NCBI GenBank assembly: GCA_947448685.1
Contig: CANFOP010000005.1
Coordinates: forward strand, 1-51,099
DNA from: Chitinophagaceae bacterium
GTDB lineage: Bacteria > Bacteroidota > Bacteroidia > Chitinophagales > Chitinophagaceae
Direction of reading: 5' to 3'
Length of the DNA: 51,099 nt
The notes under the pieces were generated by a model that was not told where the DNA came from, did no database searches, and was given only the letters and a program-made list of their open reading frames with translations. Below, in pieces: positions 9,096 through 19,128 of this stretch. Position numbers and translations under genes: made by a program. How positions within the stretch are numbered: the first letter of the stretch is position 1; every line of letters begins with the position of its first letter.

Positions 9096-10538
9096 ATGTT
9101 CCATAAGCGCATACGAATCAAAGATTTATTACAATCAGATAATGTTAATTACCAGGCAACTGTAATGGGTTGGGTAAGAACTTTTAGAAACAATCAATTC
9201 ATTGCATTAAATGATGGCAGCACCAACAATAATCTACAAATTGTAATTGCATTGGGGTCGCTTGATGAACAAACACTCAAAAGAATAACAACGGGTGCCT
9301 GCATAAAGGCCAGTGGTGAAATTATTCCTTCATTGGGAAAGGGACAAAAAATTGAACTGAATGCAATCAATGTTGAAATTTTGGGTGATAGCGACGCAGA
9401 GAAATTTCCACTTCAACCCAAAAAGCATAGTTTAGAATTCTTAAGAGAAATTGCACACCTCCGTTTTCGTACAAATACATTTGGTGCGGTCTTCAGAATA
9501 AGACACTCTCTGGCTTTTGCCATACATGAGTTCTTTAATAAAAAAGGATTTATTTATTTACATACCCCCATCATTACTGCAAGCGACGCAGAAGGTGCTG
9601 GTGAAATGTTTAAAGTTACCACGCTTCCATTAGATGGAACTGCTCCTAGAAACGACGATGGCTCTATCAATTTCAAAGAAGATTTTTTCGGCAGAAGTAC
9701 AAATCTGACCGTGAGCGGTCAACTGGAAGGAGAATTGGCTGCGATGGCTTTCAGTGATATTTATACTTTTGGTCCTACTTTTCGTGCAGAAAACAGTAAT
9801 ACCACCAGACACCTCGCTGAATTTTGGATGATAGAACCCGAAATGGCATTCTATGATTTGGAAGACAATATGAACCTTGCTGAAGAATTCATTAAGTATA
9901 TCATCCGTTATGCCATGGATAATAATAAAGAGGATTTAGATTTTTTAACGCAGCGACTCGAAGAAGAGGAAAAACAAAAACCTCAAAACGAAAGAAGCGA
10001 AATGAGTTTACTTCAAAAATTGGAATTCGTAGTAAACAATGATTTTGAAAAAATTACTTATACTGACGCGATTGAAATTTTAAAAGAATCAAGCCACAAC
10101 AAGAAAAAGAAATTTCAATACATCATTGATAAATGGGGTATAGATCTTCAAAGCGAACATGAGAGATATTTAGTGGAGAAACATTTTAAAAAACCTGTTA
10201 TTCTCACCAATTATCCAAAAGAAATCAAAGCGTTTTACATGCGTCAAAATGATGACGGCAAAACTGTTGCAGCGATGGATATCCTTGCTCCCGGTATCGG
10301 AGAAATTGTGGGTGGGTCTCAAAGAGAGGAACGTTTGGATAAACTAACACAAAGAATGGAAGAAATGCATATACCAACGGAAGAACTGGATTGGTATTTG
10401 GATACAAGGAGATTTGGGGCGTGTCCTCACGCTGGATTTGGACTTGGTTTCGAAAGAATCGTTCAGTTTGTAACAGGTATGGGAAATATCAGAGATGTAA
10501 TACCTTTTCCAAGATACCCAAAAAGTGCTTCATTCTAA
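9096..10538 (+). CDS. asnS: Asparaginyl-tRNA synthetase
   Basis: Class II synthetase charging tRNA-Asn, 480 residues. The N-terminal OB-fold ([18 protein letters not shown]) binds the anticodon; class II motif 2 appears in [19 protein letters not shown] and motif 3 in [15 protein letters not shown] with PFPRYPKSA at the C-terminus. An insert around residues 285-345 (Glu/Lys rich) between motifs 2 and 3 is normal for this family in Bacteroidota. The gene has its own promoter-like element and stands 49 bases ahead of corA. Its cognate tRNA-Asn lies at the other end of the window. Confidence 0.97.
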   Translation: MFHKRIRIKDLLQSDNVNYQATVMGWVRTFRNNQFIALNDGSTNNNLQIVIALGSLDEQTLKRITTGACIKASGEIIPSLGKGQKIELNAINVEILGDSDAEKFPLQPKKHSLEFLREIAHLRFRTNTFGAVFRIRHSLAFAIHEFFNKKGFIYLHTPIITASDAEGAGEMFKVTTLPLDGTAPRNDDGSINFKEDFFGRSTNLTVSGQLEGELAAMAFSDIYTFGPTFRAENSNTTRHLAEFWMIEPEMAFYDLEDNMNLAEEFIKYIIRYAMDNNKEDLDFLTQRLEEEEKQKPQNERSEMSLLQKLEFVVNNDFEKITYTDAIEILKESSHNKKKKFQYIIDKWGIDLQSEHERYLVEKHFKKPVILTNYPKEIKAFYMRQNDDGKTVAAMDILAPGIGEIVGGSQREERLDKLTQRMEEMHIPTEELDWYLDTRRFGACPHAGFGLGFERIVQFVTGMGNIRDVIPFPRYPKSASF

Positions 10539-10587
10539 TTTAATTAACCAGCCTGCATTGGGTTGAGCGCTTTCTTAATCTTTTAAA

Positions 10588-11679
10588 ATGATTAAAAAAA
10601 GTTACATCAGTTATCTTTTAAATCCACTGGCTTCTTTAAGTACTAAAAAAGTGCTACAGGTTAATCCTACTATTGCATCCAATAGAAAGGAGGCAACCGA
10701 TATAGCTGTTTTTTTGGTTGAATACAATAACGAAAACTGTATTTTTAAAAAACTCGAAAATATTGAACAAAGCTATAATCATCTTCATACAAAAGAAATT
10801 AGCTGGATTAATATTGATGGTATCAAGAAAACTGAAGTTGAAAAAATTTCGGGGCATTTTGGAATTCATCCCCTAATTGTTGAAGATATTTTAAGCACCG
10901 GACACAGACCCAAAACAGATCAAATAAATGGTTTGCTGTTTTGTGTATTAAATATGCTTTATTTCAACGAAAAAGACTGTTCAGTTGAAACAGAACAAAT
11001 CAGTATCGTGTTAGGAAAAGATTTTGTAATTAGTTTTCAGGAAGACGCTTCTAGAGATGTGTTCAACTCTCTCAGAGAAAAAATAAAAATTCCCAATAGT
11101 AAAGTAAGACAAAACGGCGCCGACTTTTTGTTTTATACATTGCTTGATTCCATTGTCGACCACTATTATATCGTGATGGAAAAATTAGCCGAGAAAATTG
11201 AAGAACTGGAAGAAGACATCATTAAACATGCAGACAACAGAACGCTTATCAAAATCAATATGCTTCGAAAAGAAATGATTTTATTAAAGCGTAGTATCGG
11301 TCCGGTAAGGGACTTAATAAACGGAATTTTAAAAAGCGAGAACGAACTGATTGAACTAAAAACAGAAAAATATTTTAAAGACGTTTTTGATCATATCATT
11401 CAGGCAAATGACCTTGCCGAAAATTATCGCGATATGATGATCAACTTACAGGATTTATATATGAGCCATGTGAACTTAAAACAAAATGAAGTGATGAAGT
11501 TAATGGCGATTGTTACTTGCCTGCTTGCGCCAGCCACCGTAATTGGTGCCATTTTTGGAATGAACTTTGAGCAAATTCCTATGCTTCACAATAAATGGGG
11601 TTTTGGAATATCTGTTGCTTTAATGATTTTTATTCCAATATGGATGATATCTTTTTTTAAAAGAAGGAAATGGTTTTAA
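10588..11679 (+). CDS. corA: CorA-type magnesium/cobalt transporter
   Basis: Pentameric inner-membrane divalent-cation channel, 363 residues. A large cytoplasmic N-terminal domain (WINIDGIKKTEVEKISGHFG, HPLIVEDILSTGHRPK) and a long stalk helix (about residues 190-300) lead to two C-terminal membrane segments. The signature GMN appears as FGMNFEQIP between them, followed by the final membrane helix and the basic tail FFKRRKWF. Length and order are typical. Its TAA stop shares the tetranucleotide TTAA with the stop of the convergent DUF2480 gene. Confidence 0.96.
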   Translation: MIKKSYISYLLNPLASLSTKKVLQVNPTIASNRKEATDIAVFLVEYNNENCIFKKLENIEQSYNHLHTKEISWINIDGIKKTEVEKISGHFGIHPLIVEDILSTGHRPKTDQINGLLFCVLNMLYFNEKDCSVETEQISIVLGKDFVISFQEDASRDVFNSLREKIKIPNSKVRQNGADFLFYTLLDSIVDHYYIVMEKLAEKIEELEEDIIKHADNRTLIKINMLRKEMILLKRSIGPVRDLINGILKSENELIELKTEKYFKDVFDHIIQANDLAENYRDMMINLQDLYMSHVNLKQNEVMKLMAIVTCLLAPATVIGAIFGMNFEQIPMLHNKWGFGISVALMIFIPIWMISFFKRRKWF

Positions 11680-12188
11680 TTTTTAGACTGCTTATAAACC
11701 GGCACCGTACTGCATGGTTCTCCATACATAATACTTTTTGCTACCGGCCTAAGTAGTTTTGTCATTTCCAGGTAAGCTTCTTCCGGTATTGATTTTTCTC
11801 CGCAACCTTTAATAACCACCCTTTTATCTGTATACTCTACCATATGGATAGCGCGCAGATTTTTTAATAATATTTTTTTTGCTGCTTCTTCCTCGTTTCC
11901 AAAAACGACTTCTTTAACCATGGGTTGTAACAGGCTTGTAACTAACATATAAGCCCACATGGGTATAATGGCATCTGTACTGCATGTTACTGCCACAATT
12001 TTATTTTTGAATTTTTCTGTGTCCAGTTCTTTCAATGATTGCCTGAAATCTTTTTCTTTTAATATTAATCCCATAAAAAGAAAGTCCTTCAAATCAAAAA
12101 CGGCTATTTCTTCTTTTGGAAAATAATTTTCCAAATCAATAGTGATGATGCCGCTTTCCGCAACTTTGTTTGTAAATAATTCAGACAT
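11676..12188 (-). CDS. DUF2480 family protein
   Basis: A 170-residue cytoplasmic protein of unknown function, family DUF2480, restricted largely to Bacteroidota. The family signature is visible at both ends: NKVAESGIITIDLENYFP near the N-terminus, FLFMGLILKEKDFR, and VAKSIMYGEPCSTVPVYK at the C-terminus. Cysteines in AVTCSTDA, IKGCGEK and GEPCSTV sit in conserved blocks, so metal or redox chemistry is possible, but nothing here proves it. The -7-like element lies only a few bases before the ATG, which suggests a leaderless or nearly leaderless transcript. Confidence 0.88.
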   Translation of the reverse strand: MSELFTNKVAESGIITIDLENYFPKEEIAVFDLKDFLFMGLILKEKDFRQSLKELDTEKFKNKIVAVTCSTDAIIPMWAYMLVTSLLQPMVKEVVFGNEEEAAKKILLKNLRAIHMVEYTDKRVVIKGCGEKSIPEEAYLEMTKLLRPVAKSIMYGEPCSTVPVYKQSKN

Positions 12189-12192
12189 ACCA

Positions 12193-12200
12193 CAAAATTA
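12193..12200 (-). promoter_or_regulatory. Promoter -7 element for the DUF2480 gene
   Basis: Minus-strand TAATTTTG (TAnnTTTG) ends four bases before the ATG at 12188. If used, transcription would begin at or next to the start codon. It abuts the terminator of the upstream ppiD gene. Confidence 0.5.
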
Positions 12201-12233
12201 AAATAAATAACCGGTCTCAATGAGACCGGTTAT
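12196..12233 (-). terminator. Intrinsic terminator downstream of ppiD
   Basis: Near-perfect palindrome ataaccggtctc-aat-gagaccggttat (12207-12233), then T-rich sequence TTATTTTAATTTTG on the minus strand, about 30 bases beyond the ppiD stop at 12263. Confidence 0.85.
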
Positions 12234-12262
12234 GAATAATTATTTACGAGAAATAGAAAAAA

Positions 12263-14395
12263 TTAAAAATGTTTACTTCTGTTATCAACAATATCTGCTT
12301 GTTTTTTTAATCCTTCATACCATCCATTCATTTGACTGCGTATCGTTCCTAATTTACTAGCGGCAGCAGCAGCAATTGTTTCTGGACTTTCTGCCGGTTT
12401 GTTTTGAATGCTGTTAACTTTAATCAAGAAAACACCACTGTTTCCTTCAATACATGGTGACACTTTTGATTGATAAGATTTATTAAATGAAGCACCAATA
12501 ACCTTTGCTTCCATTCCAACTCCATTAATGATTGAAGATGTATATGTCAATGTCGAATCTGCCCCTGCATTTTGAATAGACTTTCCGTACGCCGCTGATG
12601 AAGATTCTAACGTTGGGCTGCTTCCTAGTTTCTTTTTAATAATGTCAGCTTTCTTTTTATTTCTGATGATTACCTCACATCCCGATCTGGCTGTTGCGGC
12701 ATCCTGTACCCCTTTATCATTTATTTTATCTACCACCGCAACCACAAATTGATCGCCGATACTAAATGGTTCACTTACCTCTCCTTTTTTAGCTTCAAAA
12801 ACCCAACGAATTAACGATCTGGCATCTTGTAATACACCAACAGTGTAATCATTTTCTTTTATTAAACCTGGAACAGCAGTTAAACTTAATCCGTTTTTAG
12901 CAATATATTTTTCCAAACTTGCTCTTGTTTTTTCTGCCGATGCCTTCGTTGCATCAAGACTTGCTTTGTTTATTGTAAGTTCTGAAGCAACTATATCTTT
13001 TGCAACAAAAGCAATTTTATATGCGGGCTTAGGATTTTTTTGACTTATCAGGTCGATTACGTGATATCCAAATTGTGTTTTTACAACACCTTTAGAACCC
13101 GCTGTTTTAGTAAAACAAAATTCATTAAACTCAGAAACCATCGCCCCGTAAGCAAATGTACCAAGGTCTCCTCCTTTAATTTTACTTCCTTGATCTGCTG
13201 AATACATCAATGCCAGTTGAGTAAAATCAGCCCCTTTCAATATAGCATTATATATACTGTCCGCTAATTTCTTGGCTGAAGAATCAGGTCTTACTTGTTG
13301 TCCTGTTTGAAGATCATTTACACTGATTAATATATGTCTTGCTTTGGCGCTGTCTGGAATTTGTTTATTTGATAATACTTTTGCCAATACATAACTTCCA
13401 TTATCTACATATGGACCATAAACTGTTCCAAAACTTAACTTTGAAATTGTATCAGCAATAACAGGCGATAATTTTGATGTAGGAATATATTCATCTCTAA
13501 ATTCAATGGTGGATGAATTTCTTGCTACAAAAGCTTTTGCATTTGAATCCGTTTCAAAGGAGGGTTTTATAAAATCCAACATCTCTTTTGTTTTAGAACT
13601 ATCCTCTTTACTTGGAAGTTGACTGAATGCTACATAAGATATATTTCTTCCTGCCTCTTGTTTAAATAAATCTTTATTCTTGCTTACATAATCATTCACA
13701 TCTTCATCTGTTACTTTTACAGCGCTGTCAGATATTTCTGAATACGGTATGCTAACGTAAGAAATATTTGAAAATGAACTATTGTCAGCAGCATCTTTTT
13801 CTTTCATCCATGATGGATAATAGGCAGCGCCGTTTAATAATGCAGCATATTTTGAAACTGTTTTATTTAATTTAAGCGGGTCAACGATCTGTGTATTAAC
13901 CGCTTCTCTTTGCTCTCCTTTTAATTTTTTTATATTGTTTAGTGCGTCCTGAGCTTTCTTGATATCTAATCTACCAGTTGAAGAATCTTTTAATGATTGT
14001 TCCTGTAAAAAAGGATTAGATGGATCATTGCTCAACAGTATATAGGATAATTCTTTTGCAGTAAAATCTATTCCTAATTTTTTACTTTCTGCAAAAAATA
14101 TTTTTTCGGCTACAAGCTGATTCCACATCTGATCTCTTAACTGGTAAGTTTGCATACCACCAGGTCTTTGACCCGTTCTTTGCTCCTGTAAATCTTCCGC
14201 ATCTTTAACTTTTTTATTAAATTCAGATAACTCAATAACTTCTCCATTTACTTTTCCAACTCGCGTTGAATTAGATCCGAAAAGCCTGCTGCCTCCCTGC
14301 TTGGCATCCATTAAAATAAATCCAATCAAACTTAAGGCAATAACAACAATTACAATTGCTGCACCTTTTTCACGAATACTTTGAATAATTTGCAT
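12263..14395 (-). CDS. ppiD: Membrane-anchored peptidyl-prolyl isomerase, PpiD/SurA type
   Basis: A 710-residue periplasmic folding factor. A single N-terminal membrane anchor is at about residues 11-31 (AAIVIVVIALSLIGFILMDA), followed by a SurA_N-like chaperone helical region (WNQLVAEKIFFAESKKLGI). A parvulin rotamase domain begins at ARHILIS near residue 350 and ends QFGYHVIDLI; its core GGDLGTFAYGAMVSEF is intact. A second, degenerate parvulin-like stretch may follow. Architecture and length match Bacteroidota PpiD-like proteins that help outer-membrane protein biogenesis. It has a very good promoter match upstream and an intrinsic terminator downstream, so it is probably monocistronic. 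Confidence 0.92.
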   Translation of the reverse strand: MQIIQSIREKGAAIVIVVIALSLIGFILMDAKQGGSRLFGSNSTRVGKVNGEVIELSEFNKKVKDAEDLQEQRTGQRPGGMQTYQLRDQMWNQLVAEKIFFAESKKLGIDFTAKELSYILLSNDPSNPFLQEQSLKDSSTGRLDIKKAQDALNNIKKLKGEQREAVNTQIVDPLKLNKTVSKYAALLNGAAYYPSWMKEKDAADNSSFSNISYVSIPYSEISDSAVKVTDEDVNDYVSKNKDLFKQEAGRNISYVAFSQLPSKEDSSKTKEMLDFIKPSFETDSNAKAFVARNSSTIEFRDEYIPTSKLSPVIADTISKLSFGTVYGPYVDNGSYVLAKVLSNKQIPDSAKARHILISVNDLQTGQQVRPDSSAKKLADSIYNAILKGADFTQLALMYSADQGSKIKGGDLGTFAYGAMVSEFNEFCFTKTAGSKGVVKTQFGYHVIDLISQKNPKPAYKIAFVAKDIVASELTINKASLDATKASAEKTRASLEKYIAKNGLSLTAVPGLIKENDYTVGVLQDARSLIRWVFEAKKGEVSEPFSIGDQFVVAVVDKINDKGVQDAATARSGCEVIIRNKKKADIIKKKLGSSPTLESSSAAYGKSIQNAGADSTLTYTSSIINGVGMEAKVIGASFNKSYQSKVSPCIEGNSGVFLIKVNSIQNKPAESPETIAAAAASKLGTIRSQMNGWYEGLKKQADIVDNRSKHF

Positions 14396-14935
14396 AATAA
14401 TTAATTAAATTTAGGGTTGGCAAAAATAGTATAAAAAAAAGGTATTAACAAACTGTGGAAAACCTATAAAATAGAAATATTATAACAATTACTATTTTAA
14501 ACCGGCGACTTTTTACACTTAACATTAGTTATGTTAATAACTATATTTTTAGTGGATATCTCTATTTTTTAATGCTTTCGACATGAATAATTTGTGAAAT
14601 AAAATTTGTTATATTAAATTATATATAATACATGCTTACTTTATTACATTTTTTCCAATGTCTGTTAACATCGGTTTTTTAAAAAAGTGATTTTTTATTA
14701 TCTACACTATTTTTTTTCCACCCATGTTTATTTTTAATATCTAAAAATCACAAAACAATATAATTATTGACATTTTTTCAAAATATTTAATTTTAAAAAA
14801 TGTTAGTTAACTGTTTATATCTGTTAATAAAACAACTTTTTTAATTTTACAAACAATAAAATTTTATTTTTTCCACTTATTAACATCCCTAATAGTAATA
14901 GGTCTTTATTTAAATAAAATGTATTAATACTTATT
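14396..14935. other. 540-base extremely AT-rich intergenic region between divergent ppiD and nadA
   Basis: About 13-15% GC in the segments I counted (14581-14640, 14761-14880). It holds the ppiD promoter at the left edge. Repeated TGTTAA/TTAACA words occur (14519, 14534, 14661, 14802, 14806, 14823, 14880), and several one-mismatch DnaA-box-like 9-mers: TTATCTACA at 14698-14706 and TTTTCCACA (complement of 14454-14462), with looser forms at 14713 and 14870. No reading frame is credible. It could be a replication-origin-like unwinding region or simply an AT-rich spacer. Confidence 0.45.
14421..14452 (-). promoter_or_regulatory. Promoter for ppiD (TTTG-N20-TATTTTTG)
   Basis: On the minus strand TTTG (14449-14452) and TATTTTTG (14421-14428) are separated by 20 bases, matching the Bacteroidota -33/-7 consensus. 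The ATG is 26 bases further on. Confidence 0.8.
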
Positions 14936-15949
14936 ATGGCAGATATCAACAATCAAATAATTAATCAACAGGCAATTATTTCGAAAGGTTTTTATGACAT
15001 TCAAATAGATCCATCTTTGGATTTGTTTTTTGAAATCGAAAAATTAAAAAAAGAAAAGAATGCGATTATACTTGCCCATTATTATCAGGAACCTGATATA
15101 CAGGATATAGCTGATTATATTGGCGATAGTCTAGGTTTAGCTCAGCAGGCCGCCAAAATTAAAGCAGAAATGATCGTTTTTGCCGGTGTACATTTTATGG
15201 CTGAAACTGCTAAAATTTTAAATCCCCACAAAAAAGTTTTATTACCCGATTTAAATGCTGGTTGTTCTTTAAGCGATTCTGCTCCTCCACAAGTATTTAA
15301 ACTTTTTAAGGATAAATATCCCGATCATACAGTCATTACTTATATAAACTGCAGTGCCGGAATGAAGGCATTAAGTGATATTATATGTACTTCCTCTAAT
15401 GCCAGACAAATTGTAGAAAGCCTGCCTGAGAACCAACCCATAATTTTTGCACCGGATAAAAATTTAGGTGCATATATCAATAAAATTACAGGTAGAAATA
15501 TGTTGTTATGGAATGGTGCTTGTATGGTTCATGAAATTTTTAGTTTGGAAAAAATTACAAAACTAAAAATTCGTTATCCTGATGCCAAATTCATTGCTCA
15601 TCCTGAATGTGAAGAATCTATATTAGCGATTGCAGACTATATAGGGAGCACCACTGGACTTTTAAAATATTCTGAAGATAGTACCTCACAAACTTTTATT
15701 GTGGCAACAGAGACGGGAATATTGCATCAGATGCAAAAAAATTCTCCCAATAAAACTTTCATTCCTGCACCGCCCAATAACTCTTGTGCTTGTAATAATT
15801 GTCCATACATGAAATTAAACACATTGGAAAAATTATATATTTCTATAAAATACGAACTTCCTGAAATTATGATGGATGAACAACTTCTAAATGCTGCCAA
15901 AAAACCAATTGATAAAATGCTGGAAATAAGTTATTCCCTTGGTTTATAA
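14936..15949 (+). CDS. nadA: Quinolinate synthase A
   Basis: NadA condenses iminoaspartate with dihydroxyacetone phosphate to quinolinate in de novo NAD synthesis, using a [4Fe-4S] cluster. Of 337 residues, three conserved cysteines that bind the cluster are visible in [22 protein letters not shown] and the C-terminal [34 protein letters not shown] near the N-terminus and HPECEESI are family hallmarks. nadB and nadC are not in the window, but nadD lies 2.3 kb away. The 3' end overlaps the convergent DUF3089 gene by 19 bases. Confidence 0.96.
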   Translation: MADINNQIINQQAIISKGFYDIQIDPSLDLFFEIEKLKKEKNAIILAHYYQEPDIQDIADYIGDSLGLAQQAAKIKAEMIVFAGVHFMAETAKILNPHKKVLLPDLNAGCSLSDSAPPQVFKLFKDKYPDHTVITYINCSAGMKALSDIICTSSNARQIVESLPENQPIIFAPDKNLGAYINKITGRNMLLWNGACMVHEIFSLEKITKLKIRYPDAKFIAHPECEESILAIADYIGSTTGLLKYSEDSTSQTFIVATETGILHQMQKNSPNKTFIPAPPNNSCACNNCPYMKLNTLEKLYISIKYELPEIMMDEQLLNAAKKPIDKMLEISYSLGL

Positions 15950-16995
15950 TTTTTCTCATTTATAAAATAATTTATTCTGCATTTTACATTTTCCCTGATA
16001 TTAATATAAAATAAATTTATATCACCAATATGGTAGTTTTTTTTATGTATAAATATTTTTCCCATTATATTGGGTTTACACGTCCACAAAATATTATTAT
16101 GGATTTTAGCATCAACTACTTGTGGAATGATTTTATTGTATCTGAATAATATTCCTCCTTTATTCATTTTTTTTGAATTATATTCATTTGTTATTTTCCA
16201 CGACAATGGGTTTACAACTACTGATTCGAAATTTTCTTTTTTAACAAATGCAGGCTCATAATTTTTCTTGAATGTTCTCCAACCAACATAACATCCGGTT
16301 TGAGAAGAATCTGAACAAGGTTGTAATGATGTAAAATAATTTTTAGGAATCGGCATTCCTATTATATATGCGCAAACAAGTTGGTTTATTAAATTTTTAT
16401 TTTCAAAAAATTCTTTCAAAAGTCTGCCTGCATGTAATGTTCCCTGGCTATGTGATGCAATTATTATTGGTCTTCCATGATTAAAATTTTCTAGATAATA
16501 AACAAATGCTTTTCTTATATCATTATATGCCGTATCAAAATATTTTTTTGATTCTTCATCCTTAATGTAAAATGCTTTGATATGTGCTTGCCTGTATCTA
16601 GGTGCAAATATTCTACATGATGCATTAAATACACTAGCTTGATATAAAATTGTTGATTCATCTGTTTTTTTATTTAATTCTTCATTTGATATACTTGCAT
16701 TCCAATCAATAAATTTTTTATCAGTGTATGTAGTAGGATGAATAAAAAAAACATCCACCATTGAATCCCTGCTTTCATTTTTTAGAATATTTGATACACT
16801 ATCAGCATTATCTTTTTTCCAAGGATGAGCTGCCCACATGTTTACATTTCTATAATCTATGGTATTGTATATTTTATTTTTATCTGACAATGGTTGTGCC
16901 TGTAATATTTTTACATTTAATATCATACTTATTCCAATCAGAATAATGGTTTTAAAACAATTAGTCCATATACAAATTCTTTCGTAATTTTTCAT
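15931..16995 (-). CDS. DUF3089 family alpha/beta-hydrolase, exported
   Basis: A 354-residue predicted secreted hydrolase. A hydrophobic N-terminal segment (about residues 12-32, ending LQAQ) acts as signal peptide or anchor. The DUF3089 core begins [12 protein letters not shown] and includes the nucleophile elbow [14 protein letters not shown] (Ser in SHSQG) and [10 protein letters not shown]. The final 50 residues after the hydrolase core are basic and Asn-rich. Substrate unknown. The ATG at 16995 is preferred: an upstream TTG at 17001 lies within the predicted -7 element. GC content is low, like nadA and the chromate transporter next to it. Confidence 0.82.
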   Translation of the reverse strand: MKNYERICIWTNCFKTIILIGISMILNVKILQAQPLSDKNKIYNTIDYRNVNMWAAHPWKKDNADSVSNILKNESRDSMVDVFFIHPTTYTDKKFIDWNASISNEELNKKTDESTILYQASVFNASCRIFAPRYRQAHIKAFYIKDEESKKYFDTAYNDIRKAFVYYLENFNHGRPIIIASHSQGTLHAGRLLKEFFENKNLINQLVCAYIIGMPIPKNYFTSLQPCSDSSQTGCYVGWRTFKKNYEPAFVKKENFESVVVNPLSWKITNEYNSKKMNKGGILFRYNKIIPQVVDAKIHNNILWTCKPNIMGKIFIHKKNYHIGDINLFYINIRENVKCRINYFINEKNYKPRE

Positions 16996-16998
16996 TCT

Positions 16999-17006
16999 CA
17001 AATCTA
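16999..17006 (-). promoter_or_regulatory. Candidate -7 element for the DUF3089 hydrolase
   Basis: Minus-strand TAGATTTG (TAnnTTTG) ends three bases before the ATG at 16995, which would imply a leaderless transcript. No -33 TTTG was identified. Confidence 0.4.
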
Positions 17007-17048
17007 CCGTTCAATTATTGAAAGAAAAAAAATATCAATGTATTATTT

Positions 17049-18299
17049 ATGTTTTTTGAAAAGCATAAACTTTTTTTAAAAGATGTACTGTTGTATACTT
17101 TAACAGCTTTTGGTGGCCCTCAAGGTCATTATGGAATGATGTATAAGATATTTGTAAGTAAAAGAAAAGATTTAAGTGAAGAAGAATTTATTGAATATAA
17201 TTCTTTTTGTCAATTACTTCCAGGTGCAAGCAGTACACAATTAATCAGTTTAATAGGATATAAAAAAGGCGGTTTTAAACTCGCCGTAATCACATTTTTT
17301 ATTTGGATTTTTCCTGCGTCTTTACTCATGGGTTTATTATCATTGTTGATCACTAATAATAATCAGACTAATATAGGTATATCTCTGTTTAAATTTATTC
17401 AACCCATGGCAATAGGTTTTCTATTGTTTGCCTCTTATAAATCCTTTTCAACATCAGTTAAAAATACCATAACACGTATAATTATGTTTGTTGGAATGAT
17501 TTTTATGTTGTTGTTTTTTAAAACACCATGGATACTTCCAATTTTGATTATTGGTGCCGGTTTAGCTACCAATTTCAGCAGTAAAAGAATACCAAAAAAA
17601 TCTGATGTAAAACCGCGAGAGATAAAATGGACAAATATTTTAATCTTTGTTTTAATTTTTATGTTTGCTGGTTTACTAAGTGAATCAGCAAGAAAAAATG
17701 ATTGGAACAATAGAAAATTATACAATGTATTTGAGAATTTTTATCGTTTTGGAAGTTTTGTTTTTGGTGGAGGTGATGTTCTATTGCCTATGATGCTTGA
17801 TCAATATGTGGAGCGTCCTGATAATAATAAAATTGTACAGAGAAATCCAGGAATTATTAAAGTGGATAAAACAGAATTGATAACCGGTTACGGATTAGTT
17901 AAAGCCTTACCCGGACCAGTTTTTTCAATTGCTTCATATACAGGTGGTTTAGCTGTAAAAGAAAAAGGGAAAAAAATTCAAATCTTTGGTTCAATTGTAG
18001 GAACAATCGCTATTTTTCTACCAAGTGCTTTGTTGTTGTTTTTTTTCTTTCCTGTATGGCAAAATTTAAAAAAATATGTAGTTGTCTTCAGGGCTCTTGA
18101 AGGAATTAATGCAGTAATTGTAGGTGTTATGTTAGCAACGGCATTTTATTTGTTAAGATTTGTTTCTATAGATTTTACTAATTTATTTTCAGTCCTGAAT
18201 ATTGCTATTATTTTAACTACTTTTCTACTGCTTAATAAAACAACAATTTTACCTACATTTATTGTCTTAGGATGTCTATTACTTGGCTGGATTCTCTAA
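17049..18299 (+). CDS. chrA: Chromate transporter family protein (two-domain ChrA)
   Basis: A 416-residue polytopic membrane protein with the duplicated CHR domain of the CHR superfamily. The first half carries AFGGPQGHYGMMYK and CQLLPGASSTQLISLIGY; the second repeats the pattern as FGSFVFGGGDVLLPMML and GLVKALPGPVFSIASYTGG. About ten to twelve hydrophobic segments are visible. Characterised members export chromate, but many chromosomal homologues have unknown anion substrates, so resistance should not be assumed. It stands alone between two minus-strand genes and overlaps the 3' end of nadD by 21 bases. Confidence 0.92.
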   Translation: MFFEKHKLFLKDVLLYTLTAFGGPQGHYGMMYKIFVSKRKDLSEEEFIEYNSFCQLLPGASSTQLISLIGYKKGGFKLAVITFFIWIFPASLLMGLLSLLITNNNQTNIGISLFKFIQPMAIGFLLFASYKSFSTSVKNTITRIIMFVGMIFMLLFFKTPWILPILIIGAGLATNFSSKRIPKKSDVKPREIKWTNILIFVLIFMFAGLLSESARKNDWNNRKLYNVFENFYRFGSFVFGGGDVLLPMMLDQYVERPDNNKIVQRNPGIIKVDKTELITGYGLVKALPGPVFSIASYTGGLAVKEKGKKIQIFGSIVGTIAIFLPSALLLFFFFPVWQNLKKYVVVFRALEGINAVIVGVMLATAFYLLRFVSIDFTNLFSVLNIAIILTTFLLLNKTTILPTFIVLGCLLLGWIL

Positions 18300-18872
18300 T
18301 GAAGAATGATAGTATAGTTGTTCATTAATAATTTTCTCAACAGCATCTGGTACTAGATATCGAATTGATTTTTTTCTCTTTATTAAATCTCTTATATAAG
18401 TAGATGAAATATGTAGGAGTGGTGCATTGGTAATTCTAATTTTTTTATTTTCTATATTTTTAATTTCAAATCCCGGTCTTTCATATACGTATATTTCATA
18501 GTTTTTAAGTATGAAATCTGCGTTTTTCCATTTGTCAATATTTTGAAATCCATCACTTCCCATCAATATAACAAACTTGTATTTTGGATATCTCTCCGAA
18601 AGGTAAACTAATGTATTTACTGTATAAGAAGGCTTTGGTAAATTAAATTCAATATCACTACATTTAATTTTCTGGTCTTCTTCTGTTGCTGCTTTTATTA
18701 GATTTAATCGGTGTTGTTCGTTTAATAAACCTATATTATTTTTAAAAGGGTTCTGTGGAGAAACGATAAACCATAACTGATCAATATCTGTTTCATTTAT
18801 AAAATGATTGGCAATCATTAAATGTCCATTATGAATCGGATTAAACGATCCAAAATATAAACCAATCTTCAT
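18279..18872 (-). CDS. nadD: Nicotinate-nucleotide adenylyltransferase
   Basis: NadD adenylates nicotinate mononucleotide to deamido-NAD. Of 197 residues, the nucleotidyltransferase motif GSFNPIHNGH is at 8-17, and the second signature ISSTYIRDLI is near residue 155; KPSYTVNTL and MGSDGFQNIDKW are family specific. It is downstream of and 9 bases from the FeoA-like gene, forming a two-gene minus-strand unit. Together with nadA this gives two NAD-synthesis steps in the window, though in separate units. Confidence 0.94.
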   Translation of the reverse strand: MKIGLYFGSFNPIHNGHLMIANHFINETDIDQLWFIVSPQNPFKNNIGLLNEQHRLNLIKAATEEDQKIKCSDIEFNLPKPSYTVNTLVYLSERYPKYKFVILMGSDGFQNIDKWKNADFILKNYEIYVYERPGFEIKNIENKKIRITNAPLLHISSTYIRDLIKRKKSIRYLVPDAVEKIINEQLYYHSSLENPAK

Positions 18873-18881
18873 ATATTAAAA

Positions 18882-19112
18882 TTAAATTATTTCTTCAACA
18901 ATGATTCCTTCTGCTTCATTGATCCTTAAACTTAATCTATAACCTGCCACTAATATAGAAATGGGATCATTAAATGGGGCAATTTTATCTATTGTAATAA
19001 TTTCACCAGGAATTAATCCCATTTCCATTAATTTTATATAGAGTTCATCATTTTCAAATGATCGAATGATTACTTTTGTTCCTATTTTTATTTCAGATAA
19101 TTTTTTATACAT
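18882..19112 (-). CDS. FeoA-domain protein (orphan)
   Basis: A 76-residue SH3-like FeoA protein: IGTKVIIRSF, LYIKLMEMGLIPGEIITI and LVAGYRLSLRINEAEGIIV follow the family pattern from start to end. FeoA normally works with the ferrous-iron permease FeoB at the inner membrane, but no feoB is adjacent; the partner here is nadD. It may serve a distant FeoB or be a stand-alone regulatory SH3 protein. A minus-strand TACCTTTG precedes the start codon by 16 bases. Confidence 0.85.
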   Translation of the reverse strand: MYKKLSEIKIGTKVIIRSFENDELYIKLMEMGLIPGEIITIDKIAPFNDPISILVAGYRLSLRINEAEGIIVEEII

Positions 19113-19128
19113 TTTAAAAACTGATTAA

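Noticed and set aside
17049-18299. Chromate resistance determinant acquired by transfer
   Set aside because: Base composition equals its neighbours, there is no mobile element nearby, and many chromosomal CHR proteins do not export chromate.
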